Shown here one piece after another: positions 32,201-40,484 of a stretch of DNA of 64,000 nucleotides. The position numbers and the translations under genes were made by a program. The DNA is from Halobacterium sp. KA-4 (GTDB taxonomy: Archaea > Halobacteriota > Halobacteria > Halobacteriales > Halobacteriaceae), in contig NZ_JAJJZG010000014.1 of the NCBI RefSeq assembly GCF_021028995.1, positions 1 through 64,000 on the forward strand, in the 5' to 3' direction. The notes under the pieces are model-generated. The model was not told the DNA's origin. It saw nothing but the letters and a program-made list of their open reading frames with translations, and searched no databases. How positions within the stretch are numbered: position 1 is the stretch's first letter; the number at the start of each line of letters is the position of its first letter.

Positions 32201-32220
32201 TCATATGGGTACTGCCGGCC

Positions 32221-32997
32221 ATGACCGGCACCGCTAATTACGTCGAGTTCGAACCTACGCGTATGGGACTGTACGAGGCCTCCATTCGAGTGAAACACGA
32301 ATGCCCGTACCGACGGATTTCGGAGCGATACCCGGATCTGACAATACGTGAGTGGCCGTTGAGCGACTGCCAAGTACTCGAAATCACAACGGAGACGACG
32401 CCAACCGACGAACTACTCGACGAGATCAACGAGATCGGCACCGTACTGTACGAATCGGCGGACGACAACGGGTATCACGTCGTCACTCAGTCCTGTCTTT
32501 GCTCGCTCGAAGACTCCGTCATCGACCGCTTCGAGGAGCACAACTGCCTGTACCAGTCACCGACAATCTATCGTCAGGGCTGGGAGCACTACACGGTCGT
32601 CGCGTTCGACAGCGAGGACGTGCGCGAACTGCTCGAATCGCTCCGTTCCGACAGAGAGATCGAACTCCTCTCGAAGACGTCAATCTCGGAGACACAGATT
32701 CCCCACAGTATGCTGGCGCCGGCGAATCAGCTGTTCGAGGACATCACTGACCGGCAGTTAGCCGCACTCCAGCTTGCCCTCGAAAGCGGCTACTACGAAC
32801 AGCCCCGGAGGACGTCGCTCCGCGACCTCGCCGAACGGACGGCCGTCGCTCGCTCGACGTACGAAGAACACCTCCGGAAGGCAGAGAACAAACTGCTCAC
32901 GAACGCGGGCCAGTTCCTACGGCTGGTCACCGCGACCTCGACGACCGACCCACTGGGCATCGAGGACGGTCGACGAATCGAACAGGCCGCTGACTAA
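32221..32997 (+). CDS. Bacterio-opsin-activator-type HTH regulator
   Basis: A 258-residue protein. The N-terminal ~190 residues are a sensor-like region with Cys residues (KHECPYRRI, LSDCQVLEI, SCLCSLEDS, EHNCLYQ). The C-terminal HTH-10 domain lies at ~195-245 (LTDRQ-type start in DITDRQLAALQLALESGYYEQPR, then LRDLAERTAVARSTYEEHLRKAENKLL). The ATG at 32221 fits a leaderless message. It is divergent from the rhodanese/MBL-MFS operon, which it probably controls, perhaps by cysteine chemistry. Confidence 0.8.
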   Translation: MTGTANYVEFEPTRMGLYEASIRVKHECPYRRISERYPDLTIREWPLSDCQVLEITTETTPTDELLDEINEIGTVLYESADDNGYHVVTQSCLCSLEDSVIDRFEEHNCLYQSPTIYRQGWEHYTVVAFDSEDVRELLESLRSDREIELLSKTSISETQIPHSMLAPANQLFEDITDRQLAALQLALESGYYEQPRRTSLRDLAERTAVARSTYEEHLRKAENKLLTNAGQFLRLVTATSTTDPLGIEDGRRIEQAAD

Positions 32998-33013
32998 CGA
33001 CGGTCGGCAAAGA

Positions 33014-34189
33014 CTACAGCAGCAACGCACCAGCGGCATACGCGAGGGCGAACGAGAGGGCGAACGATCCGATCCACGCACCAATCGTCACACCGATTTT
33101 CCGGGCGTCTACCGCTTCTCGACCGCCGACAGCGGCACCACTTCCGATGATGGCGCTGACGACGATTTCGTTGAACGAAACTGGGACTCCCAGCAACACG
33201 GCCAGCTGTGCGATCAGGAACGAGGGGACGAGCGCCGAGATGGAGCGTCGCGGCCCAAGCGATGAATAGTCCTGAGCGAGCGACTTGATCATCCGTGGCG
33301 CACCCGTCCACGAGCCGACGAGCATCCCGAGGCCGCCGCCGACGAGCACGGCGAACGTCGAGACCATCCCTACCTCGTCGAGCAGCGGCAACAGCGGCCC
33401 GACGGCGAGCCCGACCTGACTCCCGCCGGCGGAGAACGCCACGAGCGACCCGAGCGCGAGCAGCACACGCCGCAGGCCACCGCGCTCGTCGCGACTGACA
33501 TCCCACCAGACGACCACCGCGACGACGAGCGCTGCGAAGCCGGTAATCCCGACCGCCGACGCAAGTCCATCGACTGCCAGCGTCCGCTGTCCGAGCCCAC
33601 GGATGGTTCCCGCTGCGCTCCCTTCACCGAGAAAACTGAACTGAACGTTTACGAGGACGGCCCCGACGAGGCCTGCGAGAACGGGGATACTGTACCGCTC
33701 GGGGACGTCGGGGCGTGGTAGCAGGCTTGCGATGGTGAACGCGATGCCGCCGCCGATGAACGGAGTCAACACCCAGACGGCGGCAATCTGCTGGTACTTC
33801 GGCCAGACCGGTGAGCCGCCAAGCGCGAGGCCGACGCCAATTACAGCGCCGGTCACGGTGAACGCCGTCGCGATGGGATAGCCGGTTGTGATGCCGATTG
33901 CCATCAGCCCCGCACCCAACACGAGTACGAGGATGACACCGGCGACCGGGAGACTGATTCCACCGACGAGGCCGCTCCCGATGGCTTCCGAGACGTTGCC
34001 GCCTTGCGTGACGGCACCGACGAAGCCGAAAAGGCCGACGAGGAGGGCGGCACGCATCGTCGAGATGGCGTTCGCCCCGACGGCAGGGGCATACGGCGTC
34101 GCCCCACTCGAGCCGGCGCCGATAACCCACGCCATGAACAGGCTAGCCAGCGCTGCACCGACGAAGAGGGCGATGAGAGCGGGGTCCAT
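33014..34189 (-). CDS. PiT-family permease (phosphate or sulfate, CysP-like)
   Basis: A 391-residue membrane protein with ten to eleven segments and the two PiT signature repeats: YAPAVGANAISTMRAALLVGLFGF near the N-terminus and PVSFNEIVVSAIIGSGAAVGG near the C-terminus. PiT relatives carry phosphate, and the CysP branch carries sulfate. The operon with YeeE/YedE, rhodanese and MBL genes favours sulfate or thiosulfate here. It is 10 bases downstream of the YeeE/YedE gene. Confidence 0.8.
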   Translation of the reverse strand: MDPALIALFVGAALASLFMAWVIGAGSSGATPYAPAVGANAISTMRAALLVGLFGFVGAVTQGGNVSEAIGSGLVGGISLPVAGVILVLVLGAGLMAIGITTGYPIATAFTVTGAVIGVGLALGGSPVWPKYQQIAAVWVLTPFIGGGIAFTIASLLPRPDVPERYSIPVLAGLVGAVLVNVQFSFLGEGSAAGTIRGLGQRTLAVDGLASAVGITGFAALVVAVVVWWDVSRDERGGLRRVLLALGSLVAFSAGGSQVGLAVGPLLPLLDEVGMVSTFAVLVGGGLGMLVGSWTGAPRMIKSLAQDYSSLGPRRSISALVPSFLIAQLAVLLGVPVSFNEIVVSAIIGSGAAVGGREAVDARKIGVTIGAWIGSFALSFALAYAAGALLL

Positions 34190-34199
34190 AAACAGTGAG

Positions 34200-34658
34200 T
34201 TAGTCTGCGCCCGTCACGGCAGCGTCACGCGCCTGGCTGCGGCTCCGCCAGAAGCCCTGGGCGTACGCGCCGAGGAACATCCCGGCGAGCGCCCAGAGGA
34301 TGGTGATGTTCCCGATGCCGAGGCTCGCGTAGGCGGCGCCCGGGCAGATGCCGGAGAGCCCCCAGCCGACGCCGAAAATGGCGCCACCGATGAGGACGTT
34401 CCGGTCGAAGGACTTCAGGCGGCGCTCGAAGCTATCGCCGGTCAGCGGCGCGCGGCCCAACAGCCGCGGCGCGAGGAAGAACGTCACGCCCGTCACGGCG
34501 GCGCCGCCGAACATCACGAACACCAGCCCGAAGTCCTCGAACTGGAGGAAGTTCAGGACGACCTCGGGCCGGGCCATCTGGCTGTACGCGAGCCCGAACC
34601 CGAAGATGAGGCCGCCGACGAGAATCAACGGCATGAACGCTGGATGCCGGTCACTCAT
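34200..34658 (-). CDS. YeeE/YedE-related (DUF6691-like) membrane protein
   Basis: A 152-residue protein with four membrane segments. The signature GWGLSGICPGAAYASLGIGN contains the conserved Cys that carries sulfur in thiosulfate-importing YeeE proteins. The start ATG at 34658 overlaps the stop of the upstream half (TAATG). With the next entry it forms a two-gene version of a YeeE/YedE transporter, each gene holding one half of the channel. Confidence 0.85.
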   Translation of the reverse strand: MSDRHPAFMPLILVGGLIFGFGLAYSQMARPEVVLNFLQFEDFGLVFVMFGGAAVTGVTFFLAPRLLGRAPLTGDSFERRLKSFDRNVLIGGAIFGVGWGLSGICPGAAYASLGIGNITILWALAGMFLGAYAQGFWRSRSQARDAAVTGAD

Positions 34659-35149
34659 TACGGGCTCACCCCCAGTGCGGCGACCACTTGTGCGGTCACG
34701 ATGGCGACGGTGAGGAACGCGAGGACGCCCACGATGGACGTCTTCGACGCCGACCCGACGCCACAGACGCCGTGGCCCGACGTACAGCCCTTGCCGACGC
34801 GCGTGCCGATGCCGACGAAGACACCGCCGACGAGCAGCCGCCACGGCTGGACGTCGGTCGTCCATGCGCCGCCCTGATAGACGACGGCGTAGACGGCCGC
34901 GCCGAGGACGATGCCGAGCGTGAACACGAGCCGCCAGTCCCGAGAGGTGACGTACTGCTGGAAGCGGGACTGGTCGGAGACGTACGACAGCGTCGACTCC
35001 AGGAACGTGCTGGCGCCGGCGCTGATGCCGGTTCCGAGGTAGATGACGGTGACGCCGAGCCCGACCAGCAGTCCGCCGATAGCGTAGCGGCTGATGCCGT
35101 TCGGGAACAGCTCAGCGGCGACCTGTAGTGGAAGTGGGTCAAGTACCAT
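34658..35149 (-). CDS. YeeE/YedE-family protein, first half of a two-gene transporter
   Basis: A 163-residue membrane protein. The functional signature GTRVGKGCTSGHGVCGVG lies near residue 120, with the CTSGHG-type Cys characteristic of YeeE/YedE thiosulfate transporters. Four membrane segments surround it. It is translationally coupled to the DUF6691-like half and sits 8 bases after the rhodanese/MBL gene, so imported sulfane sulfur could be passed directly to that enzyme. Confidence 0.9.
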   Translation of the reverse strand: MVLDPLPLQVAAELFPNGISRYAIGGLLVGLGVTVIYLGTGISAGASTFLESTLSYVSDQSRFQQYVTSRDWRLVFTLGIVLGAAVYAVVYQGGAWTTDVQPWRLLVGGVFVGIGTRVGKGCTSGHGVCGVGSASKTSIVGVLAFLTVAIVTAQVVAALGVSP

Positions 35150-35157
35150 CGGCGTCG

Positions 35158-36351
35158 TTAGTCACCTGCGAGGGAGTCCTGGCTGGCTGCGCAGTTGTTC
35201 GGGCCGAGCTCCAGGGTGAACGCTTCCTCGTCGTCGACGGCGTGCTGGCCGAGGTTCGTCGCGATGATGTCCTCGTAGTTCGCCGGCCGCGGCGGCATGT
35301 CCGAGAGGACCAGGTCGACGAACTCCTGTTCGTCCATCGTGAGCGCGTCCATCTCCTCGACGAGTTCGCCGATGGGCGCGGTGTAGGTGCCGTCGGCGGC
35401 TGGCTCGGCGGCGTCGCTGAAGTGCGCGCCACCGACGAGCGTGTCGTCGGGTAGCGTCAGCACGCGCTCCTGGAGGGACTCGTAGAGCATGCGCGCGGCG
35501 TCCGGCGCGCCGTCGTCGCCCTCTTCGAGGTCGGGGCGGGCGACGCTCTCGATGAACAGCCCGTCGCCGGTCGCGAGCAGGCTGTCGTCGACGAGGTACG
35601 AGGTCATCCCGGTCGTGTGACCGGGCGTGTAGACAGCTTCGATGGTAGCGTCGCCGACGTCGAAGGTGTCGCCGTCTGCGGCGGTCGTCATGTCGTCGGC
35701 GTACGTGATGCCACGGTCGACAGCGGCCTCCGGGATGACGCCCTCGATGCCCTCCTCAGCGAGATTGCGAACACCGGAAATGTGGTCGGCGTGGACGTGG
35801 GTATCTAGGGCGTACTGCAGGTCGACGCCGAGGTCGTCGGCGTCGTCAAGGTAGCGGTCGGTGAACGCCCGCAGCGGATCGATGATCGCGGCTTCGCCAT
35901 CGTCGTACAGCAGGTAGCCGAGACAGCCCGAGGAGGGGCGCTGGTACTGCAGCAGCGTGCCGGCGCCGTCGTAGCCTTCGACTTCGACGGCCTCGTAGAT
36001 GCGCGCCCAGCCGTTCATCCCATCTTCGAGGTGGTCGACGTCGTAGCCGCGTTCCGCGAGCGTGCCCGCGACGAACTCGCTGGCGCCGCCCTTCGCGCAC
36101 AGGACGGTCACTTCGCGGTCGTCGGGAATCTGGTCGAGGACGTCCTCGTCGATGTCGTCCTCGAGGAATTCGAAGTACGGGACGTTGATCGACGTGACGT
36201 TCTCCCCGTCGATGTGCCACTCTTCGTAGTCGCTGGTCATTCGCGCGTCGAGGAGCGTGACGTCCTCGCCGGCGTCGATGCGATCTTTGAGCGATTCCGG
36301 ATCGACGGATTCCACGTCGGCGTCCGGAGTCGGAAAGTCGTCGGCGTTCAT
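35158..36351 (-). CDS. Rhodanese domain fused to metallo-beta-lactamase (second copy)
   Basis: A 397-residue protein. The rhodanese domain has VTVLCAKGGASEFVAG with the active Cys, followed by EDGMNGWARIYEAV. The metallo-beta-lactamase domain has DTHVHADHISG, YTPGHTTGMTS and ATGDGLF. Like the 31064 protein it ends in ELGPNNCAAS. It is the first gene of the operon with the YeeE/YedE pair and the PiT permease. The island operator overlaps its start region. It probably detoxifies or oxidises persulfide made from imported thiosulfate or sulfide. Confidence 0.85.
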   Translation of the reverse strand: MNADDFPTPDADVESVDPESLKDRIDAGEDVTLLDARMTSDYEEWHIDGENVTSINVPYFEFLEDDIDEDVLDQIPDDREVTVLCAKGGASEFVAGTLAERGYDVDHLEDGMNGWARIYEAVEVEGYDGAGTLLQYQRPSSGCLGYLLYDDGEAAIIDPLRAFTDRYLDDADDLGVDLQYALDTHVHADHISGVRNLAEEGIEGVIPEAAVDRGITYADDMTTAADGDTFDVGDATIEAVYTPGHTTGMTSYLVDDSLLATGDGLFIESVARPDLEEGDDGAPDAARMLYESLQERVLTLPDDTLVGGAHFSDAAEPAADGTYTAPIGELVEEMDALTMDEQEFVDLVLSDMPPRPANYEDIIATNLGQHAVDDEEAFTLELGPNNCAASQDSLAGD

Positions 36352-36360
36352 ATTGTGCAG
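36351..36360. promoter_or_regulatory. Island operator overlapping the start of the 35158 operon
   Basis: TATTGTGCAG begins at the last base of the start codon, and the full motif reads ACTGCACAAT then ATG on the coding strand. A TATA-like stretch lies near 36380-36390. The site would cover the transcription start, which fits repression rather than activation. Confidence 0.55.
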
Positions 36361-36556
36361 TCGCTTCTACTGGGTGGACGCACAAAAGCATTTGCATAGT
36401 AATTCCCATTCCAAGCAATACTGTAGGGTGGCGATATTCTGAATACCACGCCTAAATGCCTATTTGTAGGTATTACGGCGTTCAAACCCGGTTCCCTCGC
36501 CCAGCAGTAGTTGGTGGTTTCCACAAGAATCGACAATCTTTTAGTTGCGTAGTAGG

Positions 36557-36568
36557 TATTGTGCGATA
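36557..36568. promoter_or_regulatory. Island operator at the tusA promoter
   Basis: TATTGTGCGATA, a near-palindromic copy of the motif, lies 33 bp before the tusA start and about 15 bp after a TATA-like CTTTTAGTTG (36537-36546). It would overlap the transcription start. Confidence 0.6.
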
Positions 36569-36600
36569 GCTCCAAGACAGACTACCGGAGCAGACAAACC

Positions 36601-36846
36601 ATGAGTGCAGATTACGACATCACGGAGACGCTCGACGTCAAAGGCGCATCGTGCCCCATGCCAGTAGTGAAGACGAAGTCAGCCATCGACGACCTCGCCG
36701 AGGGTGAAATCCTCGAAGTATTGGCGACTGACGCTGGAAGCATGAGCGACATCGAAGGCTGGGCCTCCGGCACCGCCGGCGTCGAGCTCGTCGACCAGCA
36801 GGAAGGCGACGACGTGTACACGCACTACGTCCGCAAGACGGAGTAA
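36601..36846 (+). CDS. TusA-family sulfur carrier
   Basis: An 81-residue protein with the TusA signature GASCPMPVVKTKSAIDDL; the CPxP cysteine binds sulfane sulfur as a persulfide. The second half has the expected VLATDAGSMSDIEGWA segment. TusA proteins hand sulfur from rhodaneses and transporters to DsrE-type proteins and beyond. The gene is two bases before the DsrE-like gene and divergent from the rhodanese/YeeE operon, with operators at both promoters. Confidence 0.9.
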   Translation: MSADYDITETLDVKGASCPMPVVKTKSAIDDLAEGEILEVLATDAGSMSDIEGWASGTAGVELVDQQEGDDVYTHYVRKTE

Positions 36847-36848
36847 CG

Positions 36849-37421
36849 ATGAGCACGGACACACCCGACGCGTCCGCCGACGACACGCCCTCGCGTGCGG
36901 AACTCGCCGCACGCGTCGACGAACTCGAAGACGCGCTCGCCGAAGCCACCAGCGAGGACGACGCCAAGAAGATGAGCATCATCGCCACGAAGGGCACGCT
37001 CGACATGGCGTACCCGCCGCTCATCCTCGCCAGCACCGCGGCCGCGTTCGGCTACGAGGTGACCGTCTTTCACACGTTCTGGGGGCTGGAAATCCTCCAC
37101 GAGGAACGCTCGAAGAACCTCAAACTCAGCTCCGTCGGCAACCCGAACATGCCCGTCCCGAACGCCGTCGCAGCGCTCCCAGGCATGGACCGCGTGACGA
37201 CGAAGATGATGGAGAAGAAAATCGACGACAACGACACCGCCACCATCGAGGAACTCATCGAGACGAGCCTCGACATGGGCGTCGAGTTCCAGGCCTGTCA
37301 GATGACCATCGACCTGATGGACTACGACGAGGACGACTTCTACGACGGCGTCACCACCGGCGTCGGCGCGGCGACCGCCCTCCAAGACATGGCCGAGGCC
37401 GACATCCAGCTCCTCGTCTGA
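36849..37421 (+). CDS. DsrE/DsrF-like (DsrE2-type) sulfur-relay protein
   Basis: A 190-residue protein. An acidic N-terminal ~45 residues with a helix (RAELAARVDELEDALAEAT) precede a DsrE2-type core: KKMSIIATKGTLDMAYPPLILA, GYEVTVFHTFWGLEIL, and a C-terminal FQACQMTIDLMDYDEDDF with the conserved cysteine. Such proteins accept sulfur from TusA. It directly follows tusA (gap of 2 bases), so the pair works as a relay module. Confidence 0.85.
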   Translation: MSTDTPDASADDTPSRAELAARVDELEDALAEATSEDDAKKMSIIATKGTLDMAYPPLILASTAAAFGYEVTVFHTFWGLEILHEERSKNLKLSSVGNPNMPVPNAVAALPGMDRVTTKMMEKKIDDNDTATIEELIETSLDMGVEFQACQMTIDLMDYDEDDFYDGVTTGVGAATALQDMAEADIQLLV

Positions 37422-37539
37422 ACTCCGATGCACAAACCCGGGAGCCCGATTCCCAGCTTTCCAGTGCCTTAGGCGGGCAGAAACCACCGAAGCGGTCGAC
37501 CTGCTCGTGTTGTCCAGCCAAGTTCGGTCTGGGAGGATG

Positions 37540-38535
37540 TCACCCGCCGTAACCCTCGCCCTCGATTGGACCGCTGAACACGCCGTAAAGGAATTTGAAG
37601 TACCACAAGACCAGCAGCAGGACCGGGAATCCGAGGACGGTCACGAGGTTCAACGCTAGCGGCGACACGACGGCTTCTCTCACCAGCAGTCCGGTCGGCG
37701 GATAGACCGTCGGATACAGCAACACCGCGACCAAGAGCGTCAGCAGCGTGGGGAGCGCCAGCGCGCTCGCGAGCCAGGCTCGGTACCGGCCGCGTCTGGC
37801 CAGCACGCTCCCGCCCACCCCGGCGACGATAGAGAGCGCGACGACTGCAGCGACGGGCAGCGAGAGCACCGCGCTGGCGGCCCCACCCGCATCGGTCGCG
37901 ACGACGGTCCCCAACAGGACGACCACGCCGCCGAGGTACGCGACCGTCGCGCCGACGCCGTACGAACGCAACTCCGACGCCAACCCAGGGTCGGTCTTCG
38001 CGGCGAGGAACGCCGCCCCCGTGACTATCGAGACCGCGACCAGACCGACGCCGGTCAACACCACCGGTAGCGTCGCCCCACCGAATAGCCACCGGCCGGC
38101 GAGCATCCCCAACAGCAGCGGCGCGAACACGCTCCCGCCGACGAAGGCGTAGTCGGTGTAGCGCTTCCAGCGCTCGTCCTCGCGCTGCTCGCGGAGCTCC
38201 GGACCGAGCCCGCGGAACACCAACGCAACGACGAACCCGAGTGCGAGCAGATAGTTGTCCGCCAGGAGCCGCGAGTACACGCACGGGAACGCCGCTAGCA
38301 ACATCGTCCCGAACGCCACGACCCACACCTCGTTGGCGTCCCACACCGGGCCGAACGCCGCTAGGAACGTCTCCCGCTCGTGTTCGTCCGTCCGGGTCGC
38401 GTACAGCATCCCGATACCGAAGTCGAAGCCATCAAGGACGATGTACATCCCCAACGCGAACACCACGGCGCCGAACCAGACCTCCGGCAGGGAGTCGACG
38501 AGGTACGTGTCGACGGGAATCAGTGGGTCAGTCAT
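37540..38535 (-). CDS. cydB: Cytochrome bd oxidase subunit II
   Basis: A 331-residue membrane protein with eight to nine segments. It has the CydB features LPEVWFGAVVFALGMYIVLDGFDFGIGML near the N-terminus, WDANEVWVVAFGTMLLAAFP, and VTVLGFPVLLLVLWYFKFLYG near the end. With CydA it forms a quinol oxidase that reduces oxygen to water. It overlaps cydA by 8 bases. Bd oxidases keep working in the presence of sulfide, which fits the neighbourhood. Confidence 0.9.
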   Translation of the reverse strand: MTDPLIPVDTYLVDSLPEVWFGAVVFALGMYIVLDGFDFGIGMLYATRTDEHERETFLAAFGPVWDANEVWVVAFGTMLLAAFPCVYSRLLADNYLLALGFVVALVFRGLGPELREQREDERWKRYTDYAFVGGSVFAPLLLGMLAGRWLFGGATLPVVLTGVGLVAVSIVTGAAFLAAKTDPGLASELRSYGVGATVAYLGGVVVLLGTVVATDAGGAASAVLSLPVAAVVALSIVAGVGGSVLARRGRYRAWLASALALPTLLTLLVAVLLYPTVYPPTGLLVREAVVSPLALNLVTVLGFPVLLLVLWYFKFLYGVFSGPIEGEGYGG

Positions 38536-39976
38536 CGCTGGTCACCCACGGGAGGGGCCCGCGCCAGCGGCCCGCACTCGACTCCTGGACGCCGAGCGAC
38601 CGGAGCTCTCCATGAATCAGCCACTTCAGGACGTACAGCGCAGTCAGTATCAACGCGATGTAGAGGACAACGAACCCGACGAGAGTCAGGGTCGCCTCGG
38701 TCCCAGTGAGCGTCGAGGAGACCGCCTCGCTCGTCTTGAGTTCGCCCTGGATGACCCACGGTTGGCGGCCGATCTCGGTGACGTACCAGCCGGTGAGTAA
38801 CGCCGCATAGCCGAATGGCGATGCCGCGATCATCGACTTCAGGTAGCGCGTACTCTCTGTCAACCGTCCGCGGTACGTGAGGTACCCGCCCCAGAGCGCG
38901 AGCCCGATGAACAGGAACCCGAGCCCGACCATGAATCGGAACGACCAGAACACGAGCGCAACGGGTGGGTTCTCCTCGTACTCGTTCAGGCCGATGACCT
39001 CGGCGTCGAAGTCGCCGCCACTGGCGAGGAACGACCCGACTCTGGGGAGACTCACCGTGAAGAGGTTCTCGGCGCGCGGGTCGGTGAGCGCGTCGAGGGA
39101 CTTCGGGAACGCGAGCAGGTGGAGGTCGGCCGACCCCGTCTCGTAGTGGGCTTCCATCGCGGCGAACTTCTGGGGCTGCGTATCCTCAACGTGCCGGCCG
39201 TAGGCGTCACCGTGGACCGCTTGGAACGGCGCCGAGACGAGTAGCAGGACGACGGCGAGTTTGAGCGCGGAGTTCCAGGCATCCGCGTCCGGCTTCTTCC
39301 AGACGAGGTATGCCGAGACGCCCGCGACGAGCAGCGCGACCGCTATCACCGACGCGTTCATCATGTGAACGTACATCCACGGCATTCGCGGGGTGAGGAA
39401 CGCTGCGACCGGGTCAGTGAGCTTGGCGATCTCCATCCCGTTGCGGGTGACCATCTCGTAGCCCCGAGGCGTCTGCATCCACGAGTTGACGACCAGGATC
39501 CAGAACCCCGACAGCCAAGCACCGACGCCGACGAGGACCGAGGAGAGGACGTACGTTCGGTCCGCGACCCGCTCGCGGCCGTACAGCAACACGCCGAGAA
39601 AGACGGCTTCCAAGAAGAACGCCATCTTCGCCTCGAACGCGAGTGGCCCACCAATCAGTTCACCGGCGATTGTGGCGAACTGCGGGAAGTTCGTCCCGAA
39701 CTGGAAACTCATCGGGATACCGGTGACCGTTCCCATCACGAAGCCAACGGCGAACACCTTCACCCAAAACGAGCGTAACCGCGCATACCGCTGCTCGTTA
39801 GTCCGTACGTCTTTCCACGTGAAGTAGATAATAAACGGTGCGAGCCCGATCGAGAGAGACGCGAAAATGATGTGCACGGAGATCGTCCACCCGAACTGCA
39901 TACGGCTCGCGATTTCTGGAGAGAGCAAGGCCATCCACCCCAGGTCGACGGTGGATAGAAGTGTCGCTGGGACCAT
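38528..39976 (-). CDS. cydA: Cytochrome bd oxidase subunit I
   Basis: A 482-residue protein with about nine membrane segments. Conserved features are the N-terminal RMQFGWTISVHIIFASLSIG with a haem His, FAVGFVMGTVTGIPMSFQFGTNFP, the periplasmic-side Q-loop region, GLGFLFIGLALWGGYL, and ETGRQPW-type motif TEIGRQPWVIQGELKT. It binds haems b and d and oxidises quinol. The promoter holds a TATA-like CTATAAAATTTTG (near 40045-40055) and the palindrome at 40021-40035 between that and the start. Confidence 0.95.
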   Translation of the reverse strand: MVPATLLSTVDLGWMALLSPEIASRMQFGWTISVHIIFASLSIGLAPFIIYFTWKDVRTNEQRYARLRSFWVKVFAVGFVMGTVTGIPMSFQFGTNFPQFATIAGELIGGPLAFEAKMAFFLEAVFLGVLLYGRERVADRTYVLSSVLVGVGAWLSGFWILVVNSWMQTPRGYEMVTRNGMEIAKLTDPVAAFLTPRMPWMYVHMMNASVIAVALLVAGVSAYLVWKKPDADAWNSALKLAVVLLLVSAPFQAVHGDAYGRHVEDTQPQKFAAMEAHYETGSADLHLLAFPKSLDALTDPRAENLFTVSLPRVGSFLASGGDFDAEVIGLNEYEENPPVALVFWSFRFMVGLGFLFIGLALWGGYLTYRGRLTESTRYLKSMIAASPFGYAALLTGWYVTEIGRQPWVIQGELKTSEAVSSTLTGTEATLTLVGFVVLYIALILTALYVLKWLIHGELRSLGVQESSAGRWRGPLPWVTSDD

Positions 39977-40020
39977 GGGTAGACACTGCGGGGCGCAATA
40001 TGATTAGTCATTAGGCGATT

Positions 40021-40035
40021 TCCCGAATTTCGGGA
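40021..40035. promoter_or_regulatory. Palindrome in the cydAB leader
   Basis: TCCCGAATTTCGGGA has 7-bp arms around one central base. It lies 45 bp before the cydA ATG and just downstream of the TATA-like box, where a bound repressor would block initiation. It differs from the island operator, so cydAB probably has another regulator. Confidence 0.55.
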
Positions 40036-40484
40036 TACCCCCACAAAATTTTATAGGTGAGGATATAAGTTCCCAAATACCCTAGAAAAGTTTGGGTTCT
40101 GATATACGCCGGGTTTGGAAACGAGAGGAACAGCATTGAACCTCTCGACGCGAGGACCACCGAGGCCGTGCGAGAAAACTGGTGCTATCAGAGGGAGAGG
40201 GTGGTCTTCGGTAGGAACCTAACCGCTCACGCTGCGCCGTCAGTGAGTGACGACAAAGAGCTATCATTCCAGAGACGAACCGCTATCTCAGCGATCAGAC
40301 GTCGATCAGGACAGCGTTAGCCAATTTGGTGGTGCGCCCAACAGGGCGGAACAGGGTGCGGGACGGGGCAGGCGTCGACAAATAACCGCCTCCATTTCGG
40401 GGTGGCGCCAGCAGATGTGTGGTCTACTGATACAGGGGTCAGCCTGACGAAATGCGATAGCCGAAGTAAACTCTTCTGCGGTTG
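40036..40484. other. Intergenic stretch without a gene
   Basis: About 450 bases between the cydA promoter and the 3' end of the aminotransferase gene. Nothing was recognised beyond a short stem (GAGAGG with CCTCTC near 40118-40143). Confidence 0.35.
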
